Notes: generated by a model from the letters alone, not told the origin. A stretch of DNA of 64,000 bases from JAEVLT01 sp050496765 (GCF_050496765.1 NZ_JBNWEO010000014.1:1-64000); one strand, 5' to 3'. Shown: positions 44,350 to 54,124, counted from the first letter of the stretch. Numbers and translations are program-made.

Positions 44350-44979
44350 CTATTTGGCTAGAACGACACTTCGCAATGACAATAGTTTCAAATGGTATTG
44401 AAACAAAAATTCACATGCTTCCAAATATTTTTTCGCGCTGAACGCATCTTCACCCCAGACCGTGATGCCATGGTTTCGGATCAAGACAGCGCCCTTATCA
44501 GCTTTGACATGCTCCCTAAACGCCAAAGCCAATCGCGGGATATCAGCATGATTTGGAATTATCGGAATCGTTAACGAAGCGTCGTCCTCCCAGTAGCCAA
44601 ACGCTTTAATCAGCTCCTGGCCGGTAAAAACGATTTCGCCGCTATCCCCGTAGAGCTCGGAGACAACATTGTTGTCCACTGTATGAACATGCAAGCTGCA
44701 GCCAGCATTCGACCGATTGTACACTTCTACATGTAGCAGCGTTTCGGCTGAGGGTTTTAACGAAGTCGGTTCCGCAGGTGTACCGCTCGCATCGACTAAT
44801 AAAAAATCTTCCGGAGTGTGTTTTCGCTTATCCTTTCCGCTTGCAGTAACAAGAAACGTGATTGGATCCTCCTCTACTTTGATCGAAAGATTTCCACTTG
44901 TCCCGGGAAACCAATCCCGCTCGGCCAGCTCCCGCTTAACATCTGCAAGCTCATCCCAGCGCGACTGCAAAAGGCTCAT
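44350..44979 (-). CDS. mtnB: methylthioribulose-1-phosphate dehydratase MtnB
   Basis: A 209-residue class II aldolase-type Zn enzyme that removes water from methylthioribulose-1-phosphate. Features: FPGTSGNLSIK, the zinc pair SLHVHTV and the late IRNHGITVWG. ATGA overlap with mtnX; GGAGGTGG upstream. Confidence 0.93.
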   Translation of the reverse strand: MSLLQSRWDELADVKRELAERDWFPGTSGNLSIKVEEDPITFLVTASGKDKRKHTPEDFLLVDASGTPAEPTSLKPSAETLLHVEVYNRSNAGCSLHVHTVDNNVVSELYGDSGEIVFTGQELIKAFGYWEDDASLTIPIIPNHADIPRLALAFREHVKADKGAVLIRNHGITVWGEDAFSAKKYLEACEFLFQYHLKLLSLRSVVLAK

Positions 44980-45638
44980 ATACCCACCTCCGCTTTCTTT
45001 TCCAGAAACTCCATTACATCATGAAAAGTCACAAATTCTTTATGCGGAAAACCCAGTTCACGGCATTTTTCCAAAAGAAAATCTCGTGCGATGACTTGAT
45101 CGGCCAATTGACTAATCGCTAAATCCGTAACAGAATCGCCTATGACGAGCTTGTAATCTTCCTTGGACGTCAATTTCCGTAACAATGAAGGCTTGCAGCA
45201 TCCACAGCCATTATCACACTGTTCATCACATTCATGCGGCCAAAGAATTTTAATTGTCTCCCCGCTAAAATCAGCACCATTGCAATAAATTCGCTCAGGC
45301 GGAACCAAACCTTCCAATAATGGATAGACAAAAAAATCAATTCCGCCGCTCACGATGAATAGTTCATAGCCATTTCCTTCTGCATACCGGACAAATTCCT
45401 GGAAGCCAGATCGAATGCTGGCAGTTTCTTTCAGAAATCGGATGATCTCTTCTTTCAGCGAAGAAGGCAGCAGGGCAAACATCTTGCCCACCCCTTCTTG
45501 AACAGAAATTTGCTGGCTTAAAACACCGTCTTTCAACGCAAGCCACTCAGGTGGAGCGAATTTTTTCATAATTGCAATAATGTTGTCATTGTTGGTGATC
45601 GTCCCATCAAAATCGCAAAAAATCACGTTCTTTGTCAT
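44976..45638 (-). CDS. mtnX: MtnX phosphatase
   Basis: A 220-residue HAD hydrolase that dephosphorylates the 2-hydroxy-3-keto-5-methylthiopentenyl-1-phosphate. CDFDGTITNND is the catalytic motif, IVSGG the second, GDSVTDL the metal motif. A cysteine cluster CDEQCDNGCGCC stands in the cap. The ATG at 45638 has GAGGTG upstream; it overlaps mtnW by four bases. Confidence 0.92.
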   Translation of the reverse strand: MTKNVIFCDFDGTITNNDNIIAIMKKFAPPEWLALKDGVLSQQISVQEGVGKMFALLPSSLKEEIIRFLKETASIRSGFQEFVRYAEGNGYELFIVSGGIDFFVYPLLEGLVPPERIYCNGADFSGETIKILWPHECDEQCDNGCGCCKPSLLRKLTSKEDYKLVIGDSVTDLAISQLADQVIARDFLLEKCRELGFPHKEFVTFHDVMEFLEKKAEVGI

Positions 45639-46879
45639 ACCTTCACCTCTTGTACGCCCCAAAGATCAAGGGCCTGTTTTAATTCGGAACAGTTTTCAGC
45701 GGCCTCTTGCAAATTTTTCCCTTCAAGGCTTGCGGAAATTGCTGCACGGAAAGCCTTCCCGCCGCCCACTGCACCGCCAGGATGTCCATGGACACCGCCG
45801 CCAGCATTGACGATATGGTCAATGCCAAAATCCTGAACTAGCAATGGGACTAAACCGGGATGAATTCCGGCGGAAGGTACCGGAAAGGCCCGATTCAAGC
45901 CGTGTTCTCCCTTCGTTGCCACATCCGCAATCCTGATTGTCTTTTTCCTTGGAATCGCTACACTGCCATAAGGAGAAGGGAATAAAATCAGATCCGCCCC
46001 AGCATAGCGTAGCAGTTTTCCCAACAACAGGTGATGACTGAAGCCATAAAACGCCGATGAAGTCAACGCCCCGCTTACAGCCGGGTGAGCCATAATTGGC
46101 AAGCCTATTTCATCCGCTTCCCGTAATGACTGCAAAACATCCAATCCATAGGCAAATCCATTCAATAGCAGCATGTCTGCGCCAAGTTCTCCTGCCCGCT
46201 TCGCTTTTTCCTTTAACTCAAACGTTCTGCCTGTTAGATTCACTGCATAAAGCGTGCGGTGACCGGTTTCAGCAAATACCTCATCAAGAATCTTCCTGCC
46301 TGCTCGGATCCTCTCTTCAAACGGTGTCAACGGATTGTCAAACAAGATTTCATCGTCTTTCACAATATCAATACCGCCTAATGCCTGTGCCCGCAATTGA
46401 TTTTCCAAAAAGGCAAGATCCCGGCCGATCACTCCTTTAAAAATACTCATCAAGAGTGGACGATCGTGCACCCCTAGTTTTGCGCGAATGCCCTCAATCC
46501 CAAAGCGGGGACCTGGAAACGCCGCTGCAAGTTCGGCTGAAAATTTCAAATCAAGCAACTTAATTTCTCCATCCAATGAAAGTTTACCAAAGACCGTTGT
46601 TAAAATCGCCGGCAAGTCCGAAGAAAAATTAGCAGCTGGATAAGCGATCCGGATCAATCCTTTTGTCAGTTTCTTACCAAAATAAGCGTTTGCCGATTCA
46701 TCGTCCGCCAGCCGATCGATACGGACGACCGTTCCTTTATGCTTTTTCAACTGTTCTTGTTCAAGATGCGGCAAATCGGTCCAGGAACCAACCGTTAACC
46801 CAAGTGCGATTCCCTCTGCTTTCTTTTCCAACTGCCCGTTTGCATCGTGCACCAAATAGGTAGCTGTGATTTGTGACAT
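45635..46879 (-). CDS. mtnW: 2,3-diketo-5-methylthiopentyl-1-phosphate enolase MtnW (RuBisCO-like)
   Basis: A 414-residue RuBisCO-like protein acting as an enolase in methionine salvage. GGIDIVKDDEIL carries the carbamylated Lys and metal-binding acids; FGIEGIRAKLGVHDRPLL and GGGVHGHPGGAVGG are further active-site loops. First gene of the mtnW-X-B unit, controlled by the S-box element ahead of it. Confidence 0.93.
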   Translation of the reverse strand: MSQITATYLVHDANGQLEKKAEGIALGLTVGSWTDLPHLEQEQLKKHKGTVVRIDRLADDESANAYFGKKLTKGLIRIAYPAANFSSDLPAILTTVFGKLSLDGEIKLLDLKFSAELAAAFPGPRFGIEGIRAKLGVHDRPLLMSIFKGVIGRDLAFLENQLRAQALGGIDIVKDDEILFDNPLTPFEERIRAGRKILDEVFAETGHRTLYAVNLTGRTFELKEKAKRAGELGADMLLLNGFAYGLDVLQSLREADEIGLPIMAHPAVSGALTSSAFYGFSHHLLLGKLLRYAGADLILFPSPYGSVAIPRKKTIRIADVATKGEHGLNRAFPVPSAGIHPGLVPLLVQDFGIDHIVNAGGGVHGHPGGAVGGGKAFRAAISASLEGKNLQEAAENCSELKQALDLWGVQEVKV

Positions 46880-46925
46880 TTATACTTCCCCCTGCCTTAC
46901 ATAAAACCAAATTTTTCCCAAAAAT

Positions 46926-47082
46926 AAAACCCCTTCAACAAGAAGAGGTTAGACGAAACGCTAGCATCTTCTTATCTCTCAGCGAATGCTGCAAGAATTA
47001 GCACCGTGCTTTTAACGAAAAGTCAAAGTCGGTTGCCGGGCTTCATCGGGCTCGTCCCTCCACCTGCTCTTAATAAGAAAAA
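46926..47082 (-). promoter_or_regulatory. SAM-I (S-box) riboswitch before mtnW
   Basis: On the minus strand the S-box blocks appear in order: TTATTAAGAG, GGTGGAGGGAC, CCGATGAAGCCCGGCAACC, GGTGCTAATTC, GAGAGATAAGA. A terminator AACCTCTTC / GAAGGGGTT plus TTTATTTTT follows. High SAM should stop transcription. Confidence 0.95.
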
Positions 47083-47168
47083 TCTTTTAAGAATCTATTA
47101 AATTGTCATAGTTTTTCAGTAAATTCATTTGGATTATGACAGGTTTTTACCATAATGTCAATGAAAAA

Positions 47169-48350
47169 CTAGAAAATATTTAATCCTTTGATTCTTTCAG
47201 CTGCTTCGAGTAACCGGCATTCATCTGTTAACAGTCCTACCCGAACATAGCCCTCGCCATATGAACCAAAACCAATTCCCGGCGCCACAGCAACTCCGGA
47301 TTTTTCAAGCAACAAATCGGCAAATTGCTCAGAAGTATAGCCATCCGGAATTTTTAGCCAGGCAAAAAATGATCCTGCCGGCGCATTCACTTTCCAGCCA
47401 ATTTCTCTCAATGCGTGGATAAACGCATTTCGGCGCGATTCATAAAGAGCCGTTACTTCATGAACACATTCCTGCGATGATAATAGCGCGGTTACGGCCG
47501 CTTCCTGTACCGCACCAAACAGGCTGACATACAAATGATCCTGAAGCAGATTAATCGCTGCAATTACACTTGGATTTCCAACTGCAAAGCCAACGCGCCA
47601 TCCGGCCATATTATACGTTTTCGATAATGTATAAATTTCAATGCCAATATCCTTTGCCCCATCTGCCTGCAAAAAACTGATCGGTTTTTTTCCATCAAAA
47701 CCAATCGCACCGTAAGCAAAATCGTGGACAACACAAAGATCATGCCGCTTGGCAAGGGCAACGGTTTCTGCAAAAAATTCCTCCGTCGCAATTGCACCTG
47801 TCGGATTATTCGGATAATTCAAGAACATCAGCTTTGCTTTCTCAAGCGCCAGATCCGAAAGTTCACGGTAATCGGGAAGAAAGCCGTTTTCTTCCTTTAG
47901 AGCCATCCATTCCATTTTCGCCCCGGCAAGCTCAATCCCCGACCAATAATCCGGATACCCCGGATCGGGAACCAATACCAAATCCCCAGGATTCAGTAAA
48001 CATTGCGGAATTTCAACCAACCCTGCCTTACCGCCAAAAAGAATCGCAACTTCTGTTTCTGGGTTAATCGTCACGCCATACTCCCGATTATAAAATTCAG
48101 CGGTAGCCTGTTTAAAATAAGCAAACCCTTGAAATGGAGAATAGCGATGGTTCACCGGGTTGAGTGCTGCCTGTTGCAATGATTCCACAATATGTGGCGG
48201 GGTAGGCTGATCAGGATTTCCCTGACCAAGATTAATAACATCTGTTCCGGAGGCAATGACCTCTTGCACTTTTGCAACAAGTGAGGCAAAAAACTGCTTC
48301 GGCAGCCGTTTTAACAGTTCCGATTGCTCAAATTGTTTCATTTTCTCCAC
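47169..48350 (-). CDS. mtnE: aminotransferase MtnE (MtnV)
   Basis: A 393-residue class I/II PLP aminotransferase that makes methionine from its keto acid. The PLP Lys is in YTLSKTYNMAGWR; NPGDLVLVPDPGYPDY and NYPNNPTGA are typical. It lies alone on the minus strand, divergent from mtnU. Also possible is a broader aromatic or alanine-type aminotransferase, but context supports MtnE. Confidence 0.88.
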   Translation of the reverse strand: MEKMKQFEQSELLKRLPKQFFASLVAKVQEVIASGTDVINLGQGNPDQPTPPHIVESLQQAALNPVNHRYSPFQGFAYFKQATAEFYNREYGVTINPETEVAILFGGKAGLVEIPQCLLNPGDLVLVPDPGYPDYWSGIELAGAKMEWMALKEENGFLPDYRELSDLALEKAKLMFLNYPNNPTGAIATEEFFAETVALAKRHDLCVVHDFAYGAIGFDGKKPISFLQADGAKDIGIEIYTLSKTYNMAGWRVGFAVGNPSVIAAINLLQDHLYVSLFGAVQEAAVTALLSSQECVHEVTALYESRRNAFIHALREIGWKVNAPAGSFFAWLKIPDGYTSEQFADLLLEKSGVAVAPGIGFGSYGEGYVRVGLLTDECRLLEAAERIKGLNIF

Positions 48351-48439
48351 CTACTTAAAAAATTCTTGAAATTCTAGTCATCAATCATATATCGTTAAAA
48401 GCAAGATGTAAAGATAATTTTTAAAGGGAGGGTTTAGGC

Positions 48440-49225
48440 ATGCCCTTACGTGTTGCCTGTTTGCAAATCGACATTGCTTTTGGCGATCCAAAAGCAAATT
48501 TTAAAAATGTGGAAAAACAATTTCAAGCGCTTGAAGCTCATAATCTCGATGTGGTAGTGCTGCCGGAATTATGGACAACGGGTTACGATTTAACCCGGCT
48601 TGAGGAAATTGCCGACCGGAACGGAAGCGAATCAATCCATTTTCTTAGCCGACTCGCGAAAACGCATCAGGTGAATATCGTGGGAGGTTCCATTGCAAAG
48701 CAAACCGATCAAGGAGTGACCAACACGATGTTTTTCTTTGATCGGACTGGTACCGTTGTCGGCGAATACAGCAAACTTCATCTATTTCAACTGATGGATG
48801 AACACTTGTATTTGCAGCATGGCGAAAAAACCGGCCTTTTTCATCTTGAGGGCACGGCAGCAGCCGGTGTGATTTGCTATGACATCCGCTTCCCGGAGTG
48901 GATCCGTACCCATACAACCAAGGGTGCAGAAATTTTGTTTGTCGTCGCCGAATGGCCTCTGCCGCGTTTGGCGCACTGGCGCTCGTTGCTGATAGCAAGA
49001 GCAATTGAAAACCAATGTTATGTGGTTGCCGCAAACCGCGCAGGCTCTGATCCAAACAATGTCTTTGCCGGCCACTCGCTTGTGATTGATCCATGGGGGG
49101 AAATCGTTGCCGAAACAGGTGAAGATCCCGCAGTGCTTAGAGCCGTTATCGATTTGGAATTGGTGCAAAAAGTCAGAAAGCAAATCCCGATTTTCACCGA
49201 CCGCAAACCGGAGTATTATTCATAG
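48440..49225 (+). CDS. mtnU: carbon-nitrogen hydrolase MtnU (omega-amidase)
   Basis: A 261-residue nitrilase-family enzyme with the Glu-Lys-Cys triad (VLPELWTTGYDL, GEYSKLHLF, GVICYDIRFPEW). In methionine salvage it removes the alpha-ketoglutaramate formed by glutamine-dependent transamination, pulling MtnE forward. GGGAGGG precedes the ATG. Confidence 0.88.
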   Translation: MPLRVACLQIDIAFGDPKANFKNVEKQFQALEAHNLDVVVLPELWTTGYDLTRLEEIADRNGSESIHFLSRLAKTHQVNIVGGSIAKQTDQGVTNTMFFFDRTGTVVGEYSKLHLFQLMDEHLYLQHGEKTGLFHLEGTAAAGVICYDIRFPEWIRTHTTKGAEILFVVAEWPLPRLAHWRSLLIARAIENQCYVVAANRAGSDPNNVFAGHSLVIDPWGEIVAETGEDPAVLRAVIDLELVQKVRKQIPIFTDRKPEYYS

Positions 49226-49367
49226 TAACGACCGAAACATGCAGTAAAGTTGAATTCACCACATTGACACTATGAAAATTTTTAAAAAAGCTATTGACAG
49301 ATTACCAGAAACCTTGCTATCATCGTCATCAAGAAAAGTTACAAGCTTTTGAAAATTTTAAAATCAA

Positions 49368-49373
49368 CTATAA
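49368..49373 (+). promoter_or_regulatory. -10 box of the mtnKA promoter
   Basis: TATAAT six bases ahead of the S-box start, with a weak CTTTTG 17 bp upstream. An earlier TTGACA-18-TATCAT at about 49295-49325 may be a second promoter. Confidence 0.55.
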
Positions 49374-49378
49374 TCATT

Positions 49379-49594
49379 CTCTTATCAAGAGTAGGCTGAG
49401 GGAAATGGCCCAATGAAGCCCAGCAACCGACCGTAATACCTTCGTGAGAAGGGGCGCGCCCAATGCGCCAAAACATCCCTGTTTTGCAAGGCACGGTGCT
49501 AATTCCACAGAAAGCAATTTGACTTTCTGGCAGATAAGAGGTACGGAGCCTTGTTCTCATGCCTCTTTCTGCGGAAAGAGGCTTTTTATTTTTT
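49379..49594 (+). promoter_or_regulatory. SAM-I (S-box) riboswitch before mtnK
   Basis: CTCTTATCAAGAG, CAATGAAGCCCAGCAACC, CGGTGCTAATTCC and CAGATAAGAGG are the S-box blocks; the terminator GCCTCTTT / AAAGAGGC (49561-49582) is followed by TTTTTATTTTTT. P3/P4 insertion is slightly long. It controls mtnK and mtnA. Confidence 0.95.
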
Positions 49595-49613
49595 CACAAA
49601 GGAGACAGAAACG

Positions 49614-50801
49614 ATGACAGTAACGGTAAAACAAGCATATGAACCATTAACAGAATCAACGGCAATTGCTTTGGCAAAAAATCTTGAGCTGTTTCCGCAA
49701 GAAACTGAACTTACCTGCAAAGAAATCGGTGATGGAAATCTCAATCTCGTCTTTCATATCATTGATCAACATACCGAAAAAGGAATCATCATCAAACAAG
49801 CATTGCCCTATGCAAAGGTAGTGGGAGAATCCTGGCCGCTGACGATCCACCGTGCAAAAATTGAAAGCGACGCCTTAAAAAAGTTTGCTCAGTATGTGCC
49901 GCAGCTCGTCCCGGAAATCTATCATACTGATGAAACGCTGGCCATCACGGTCATGGAGGATCTCTCCCGCTTAACGATTGCCCGTAAAGGCTTAATCGAC
50001 GGTGAAAGCTACCCGCTTATTTCGGAACATATTGGCACCTTTTTAGCGAATACGCTTTTTTATACTTCTGATTTTTACTTAACAGGAAAAGAAAAAAAGA
50101 ATTTGGTCAAACAATTTTTCAATCCTGAGCTTTGCAACATTACCGAAGACCTTGTGTTCACGGATCCGTTCTTCGATATTGACACAAACGATTTTGAGCC
50201 AGAATTGCGGACAGATGTTGAAAAACTATGGAATGACCAGGAACTCAAATTGGAAGCGGCAAAGTTTAAGCATAAATTTTTAACGGAAGCCGATGCCCTG
50301 CTGCACGGCGACTTACATACCGGCAGCCTGTTCGCAAGCACGACCGAGACAAAGATTATTGATCCCGAATTTGCAGTTGTCGGGCCATTCGGATTTGATC
50401 TTGGCCAATTTATTGCCAACCTACTGCTGAATGCAATTGGGCGTGAAGACAGCCAGGCTGTTTTGTTCAAACATATCAACCGTACATGGACGGTGTTTGA
50501 AACGACCTTCCGAAAACTTTGGGAATCTGAAGGAAAAGATCCTTATACAAAGGTTAACGGCTATGTTGATGTTGTTCTGAACAATTTGTTTGAGGATGCC
50601 CTCGGATTTGCCGGCTGTGAAATCATCCGCCGCACAATCGGTCTTGCCCATGTAGCTGATTTGGATGGAATTGCGGACAAAGAAAAGAAGTTGGCAGCAA
50701 AGAAGCATGCACTACGATTAGGGCGCGCCCTGCTAATTGAACGAATTTCCATTCTCAATACGATCCATATCCAAGAAATTTTTGAAACAACGAAGGAGTG
50801 A
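49614..50801 (+). CDS. mtnK: methylthioribose kinase MtnK
   Basis: A 395-residue kinase phosphorylating methylthioribose. GDGNLNLVFHI is the Gly-rich loop, LLHGDLHTGSLF the catalytic loop and IDPEFAVVGP the metal motif. The ATG at 49614 follows AAAGGAG; the frame opening at 49551 only crosses the terminator. Ends nine bases before mtnA. Confidence 0.94.
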   Translation: MTVTVKQAYEPLTESTAIALAKNLELFPQETELTCKEIGDGNLNLVFHIIDQHTEKGIIIKQALPYAKVVGESWPLTIHRAKIESDALKKFAQYVPQLVPEIYHTDETLAITVMEDLSRLTIARKGLIDGESYPLISEHIGTFLANTLFYTSDFYLTGKEKKNLVKQFFNPELCNITEDLVFTDPFFDIDTNDFEPELRTDVEKLWNDQELKLEAAKFKHKFLTEADALLHGDLHTGSLFASTTETKIIDPEFAVVGPFGFDLGQFIANLLLNAIGREDSQAVLFKHINRTWTVFETTFRKLWESEGKDPYTKVNGYVDVVLNNLFEDALGFAGCEIIRRTIGLAHVADLDGIADKEKKLAAKKHALRLGRALLIERISILNTIHIQEIFETTKE

Positions 50802-50806
50802 ATACC

Positions 50807-51853
50807 ATGCCGATCACCGAAACAGTCCCCCACTCTGTTGAGTGGAACGAAACTTATATCACTGTACTTGATCAAAGAAAGCTACCGCTCGAGACCATAT
50901 TTGTCGAGCTGCATTCCATAAAAGATGTATGGGATGCGATTGTTACGTTAAAAGTTCGAGGCGCTCCAGTGATTGGCATAACAGCTGCCTATGGACTTGC
51001 ATTAGCAGCATCCCGCTACGAAGCCGAGTCGATTGAGGAGTTTCAGCAATTGCTGGAAAAAGATCGGGAGTATTTGGCCAGTTCACGCCCAACCGCTGTA
51101 AACTTGTTTTGGGCGCTCAACCGTTTAAGTACTAGTGTCAAAGGAGTCACCTCCGTGAATGAGGCGAAAACCACTCTTATTCACGAAGCGATTTGCATCC
51201 AAGTGGAAGATGAAGATACATGCCGGCAAATCGGTGAGCATGGCCTGTCTCTTTTTTCAAGCGGCGATAAGGTATTGACGATTTGCAATGCCGGCTCGAT
51301 TGCGACCGCCCGCTACGGGACAGCGCTTGCCCCTTTTTATCTGGCAAAAGAACGGAATATTCCGTTAAAGGTTTTTGCATCAGAAACGCGACCAGTACTG
51401 CAGGGGGCGCGGCTAACAACATGGGAGCTGCTACAGGCGGGCATCGATGTCACCTTAATTACCGATAATATGGCCGCCCATACGATAAAGGCAAAAGAAA
51501 TCAGTGCGATTATTGCCGGTGCCGACAGGATTGCCGCAAATGGCGACACCGCCAATAAAATCGGCACCTTCGGCCTCGCTGTTTTAGCCAAGCATTTCGA
51601 TATTCCTTTCTATGTGGCAGCCCCGCTTTCGACTTTTGACCCTTCCCTGCCAAATGGGGAAGCCATTCCGATTGAGGAGCGTAAAGCGGAAGAAGTGACT
51701 AGGTTAAACGGCATACAAATCGCTCCGCCCGACGTTCACGTCTTCAATCCGGCCTTCGATGTCACGCCGAATGAACTCATCACCGCCATTATTACCGAAA
51801 AAGGCATTCTGAGAGAAAATTATTCGGAAGAAATTCAGCAATTATTTCGTTAA
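50807..51853 (+). CDS. mtnA: methylthioribose-1-phosphate isomerase MtnA
   Basis: A 348-residue eIF2B-related isomerase that makes methylthioribulose-1-phosphate. RGAPVIGITAAYGLALA, ICNAGSIATARYGTALAP (catalytic Cys) and GADRIAANGDTANKIGT (Asp) are conserved. AAGGAG eight bases before ATG 50807; a GTG at 50798 is in frame. Confidence 0.94.
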   Translation: MPITETVPHSVEWNETYITVLDQRKLPLETIFVELHSIKDVWDAIVTLKVRGAPVIGITAAYGLALAASRYEAESIEEFQQLLEKDREYLASSRPTAVNLFWALNRLSTSVKGVTSVNEAKTTLIHEAICIQVEDEDTCRQIGEHGLSLFSSGDKVLTICNAGSIATARYGTALAPFYLAKERNIPLKVFASETRPVLQGARLTTWELLQAGIDVTLITDNMAAHTIKAKEISAIIAGADRIAANGDTANKIGTFGLAVLAKHFDIPFYVAAPLSTFDPSLPNGEAIPIEERKAEEVTRLNGIQIAPPDVHVFNPAFDVTPNELITAIITEKGILRENYSEEIQQLFR

Positions 51854-51884
51854 AAAACAGGAGAGAATTTTTCTCTCCTGTTTT
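51854..51884 (+). terminator. terminator of mtnKA
   Basis: AAAACAGGAGAGAA / TTCTCTCCTGTTTT with a short loop. Confidence 0.9.
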
Positions 51885-51923
51885 CAATAAAAGACTCTGT
51901 TGAAAAATACATGATAAAGTTTT

Positions 51924-52316
51924 TTAGACTGCTGCAATGTTATTCTGTGCATCCAATGATTGATAAGGAAAATCCAAGTAAGTGGAAAGCTTTTCCTTGA
52001 CGTGATGGCTCCATTTAGATGTATCAATTCCAGCTTGAGTTAAAATGGCATACGAGTACGTCCACGCTTTCATTTCCACATTCAGTCGGTAAGCCGAGTC
52101 GTTCCTCCATAAATCATAATCCAATTCCTGATCCAGATGATCTTTCAGGTGACCAATTTCATGCGCCAATCCATAAAGATCTTCCAACTCCCATTTATAT
52201 GGTGCTTTTATGATAAAAGTCTCACTATTGAAACTCAGTTTGTCCGAAGTGAAATGCACTCGGCCGCCCAGCGCATTTGCTAGTTCACAAAGCTTACCTA
52301 ATTGTTCTAGACTCAT
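51924..52316 (-). CDS. small HEIGH-motif protein, metallopeptidase-like
   Basis: A 130-residue protein with LAHEIGHLKDH, the HExxH zinc motif of ImmA/IrrE-type peptidases. It is much shorter than an ImmA with a DNA-binding partner, so only the minimal zinc core is present. ATG at 52316 with AAAGGG eight bases before. Alone on the strand; it could be a phage-type or housekeeping factor. Confidence 0.7.
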   Translation of the reverse strand: MSLEQLGKLCELANALGGRVHFTSDKLSFNSETFIIKAPYKWELEDLYGLAHEIGHLKDHLDQELDYDLWRNDSAYRLNVEMKAWTYSYAILTQAGIDTSKWSHHVKEKLSTYLDFPYQSLDAQNNIAAV

Positions 52317-52480
52317 TTCCATCGCCCTTTCCGTTCAAAAAAAGCATAGTCTATTCTACTTGAATTCCACCGAATTTACAAGCCTTGTTATTGCAAACCG
52401 TTGTGAGTGACTACAGATTCCACTTTCATCATTTGCCTAAATTTTTTGAAAAAAAAGTGGATGTTCCGAAAGTTGTGTTA

Positions 52481-52517
52481 TATAATATAAACAAACAATA
52501 ATATCTGTTATATAATA
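52481..52517 (+). promoter_or_regulatory. promoter region with direct repeat
   Basis: GTTATATAATA occurs at 52477-52487 and 52507-52517, exactly 30 bp apart, before the BC1872-type gene. Each contains TATAAT, so this may be a dual start or an operator pair. Confidence 0.35.
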
Positions 52518-52539
52518 ATATCGAAAGGATGTTAAGCGA

Positions 52540-52863
52540 ATGAACAAAACGGAATCCATTGCACGGAAAATTTTCGGTTGGAGTCTTAATCGCTGGGATC
52601 GCTGGTATGATTATGAAAAAGGTATTTTTATCAAGGATGAAGATTTTCAGCCAGAGAAAAACTTACAGCACGCTATGCTCATCGTTGAAAGATTAGAGGA
52701 GTTTGGGTATCACTACGATACCGATGGAATTTCAGTGGCAAGTTTTAATCATATACGGGCTAAAGGTGAAACATTGGCACAAGCTATCACAAATGCTGCC
52801 TACACCCTTATCGAGCAAAACGCAATGTTCGGCAGCTCCAAACTATGGCGGAAACTTTGCTAA
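52540..52863 (+). CDS. small phage-type BC1872-like protein
   Basis: A 107-residue protein (KIFGWSLNRWDRWYD, FQPEKNLQHAMLIVERLEEFGY, KGETLAQAITNAAYTLIEQ) similar to the phage ABA-sandwich (BC1872) proteins found in Bacillus prophages. No other phage genes are nearby, so it may be a domesticated remnant. GAAAGGATG precedes the ATG. Confidence 0.75.
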   Translation: MNKTESIARKIFGWSLNRWDRWYDYEKGIFIKDEDFQPEKNLQHAMLIVERLEEFGYHYDTDGISVASFNHIRAKGETLAQAITNAAYTLIEQNAMFGSSKLWRKLC

Positions 52864-52867
52864 AAAA

Positions 52868-52900
52868 AGAGAGCACTGGGTAAAGTTCCTAGTGCTCTCT
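52868..52900 (-). terminator. terminator shared by convergent genes
   Basis: AGAGAGCACT / AGTGCTCTCT; the stop of the minus-strand permease lies in the stem, and a run of T follows. Confidence 0.88.
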
Positions 52901-54074
52901 ATTCATAATGGAGCGCGTCAATCGGATTTAGTTTAGCAGCCTTATAAGCTGGTACTATCCCAAACACTAAACCAATCATAATCGAAAATAGAAGCGAAAC
53001 CCATAGAACAGCCATGGAAATAACCGCTTCAATACCAGCAACGGACTTCACGGTGAAAGAACCTGAAATGCCAAGCAAAATGCCGATTAATCCTGCAATA
53101 ACGGTAATCAATACTGCTTCGGTTAAAAACTGAAAAAGAATATCTCTTCTTTTCGCGCCAAGCGCCTTGCGAATTCCAATTTCCCTCGTCCGTTCTGTAA
53201 CCGAAACAAGCATAATATTCATAATGCCGATCCCGCCAACCACCAGGGAAATAGCAGCAATTCCGGTAAGCATATACGTCATTAAATTGGAAACTGAGTT
53301 CGCCGTATCGAGCATATCCTGCTGATTCAGCAGCTTATAACTATTGGTATCATTGCGGAACAACGCCTTTAACTTTTTATCAAGATTTTTTAAAACCGGT
53401 TGAACCATTTTGCTGTTCTGTGCTTGTATAAAAATTGATTTGATCCCTTGGGCGTAAAACGTTCTTTCCGTGGTGCTTGCCGGAAGCAGAACACGATCGT
53501 CATCAGAACCGGCAATCGAATTGCCCTTTGGCTTTAATACACCAATTACCCGAAAGGTAACTCCGTTAATTTGAATCGTTTCTCCAATCGGATTTATAAA
53601 ACCAAAGAAGTTTTGCGCAATGTTGGAACCTAATACCGCCACACGCGTTCGGTAGTCAAAATCAAGCGGTGAAATAAACCTTCCTTTTTTTAACGACAAC
53701 GCTCTGATAGCTTGATAGCTAGAGTTAATCCCAGAAATTTCAATCCCATCTGCAAGCTTTTCACTTCGCTTAACGGTTGCTGTTTCGCTGATTACCGGCG
53801 AGATTGCTTGAATGCCTCTCAATTGGGCAAGATTCATCGTTTCCTCATAGCTTACTGTATTTTTGCTGCCCCGGCCGATGATGTTCACATAAATCAAATT
53901 GGTGCCAAGGTTTTGGATTTTCCCTTGAACCTGTTGTTTTGTTCCATTACCAAGCGATACCAAAATAATCACGGAGGAAATGCCGATAACAATTCCAAGC
54001 ATTGTCAAAAAGGTTCTCAATTTATATGAAATAATGGTCTGAAACGCTGTTTTCACAGCTTCGCGAGCATTCAA
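52899..54074 (-). CDS. MacB-like ABC exporter permease, second copy
   Basis: A 391-residue permease, similar to the 5.6-6.8 kb copy: TMLGIVIGISSVIILVSL, MacB_PCD, then AAISLVVGGIGIMNIML and SVTERTREIGIRKALGAKRRDI. The TTG at 54074, seven bases after AGGAGG, is the best start (LNAREAVKTAFQ); the frame opens at 54104. No ATPase gene is in this cluster, so it would have to borrow one, possibly the one at 6.8-7.5 kb. Confidence 0.85.
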   Translation of the reverse strand: MNAREAVKTAFQTIISYKLRTFLTMLGIVIGISSVIILVSLGNGTKQQVQGKIQNLGTNLIYVNIIGRGSKNTVSYEETMNLAQLRGIQAISPVISETATVKRSEKLADGIEISGINSSYQAIRALSLKKGRFISPLDFDYRTRVAVLGSNIAQNFFGFINPIGETIQINGVTFRVIGVLKPKGNSIAGSDDDRVLLPASTTERTFYAQGIKSIFIQAQNSKMVQPVLKNLDKKLKALFRNDTNSYKLLNQQDMLDTANSVSNLMTYMLTGIAAISLVVGGIGIMNIMLVSVTERTREIGIRKALGAKRRDILFQFLTEAVLITVIAGLIGILLGISGSFTVKSVAGIEAVISMAVLWVSLLFSIMIGLVFGIVPAYKAAKLNPIDALHYE

Positions 54075-54124
54075 CCGCACCCCTCCTTCCGTTTTTTTTC
54101 GCATTCTTAAAAAAAGCAGCTGGT

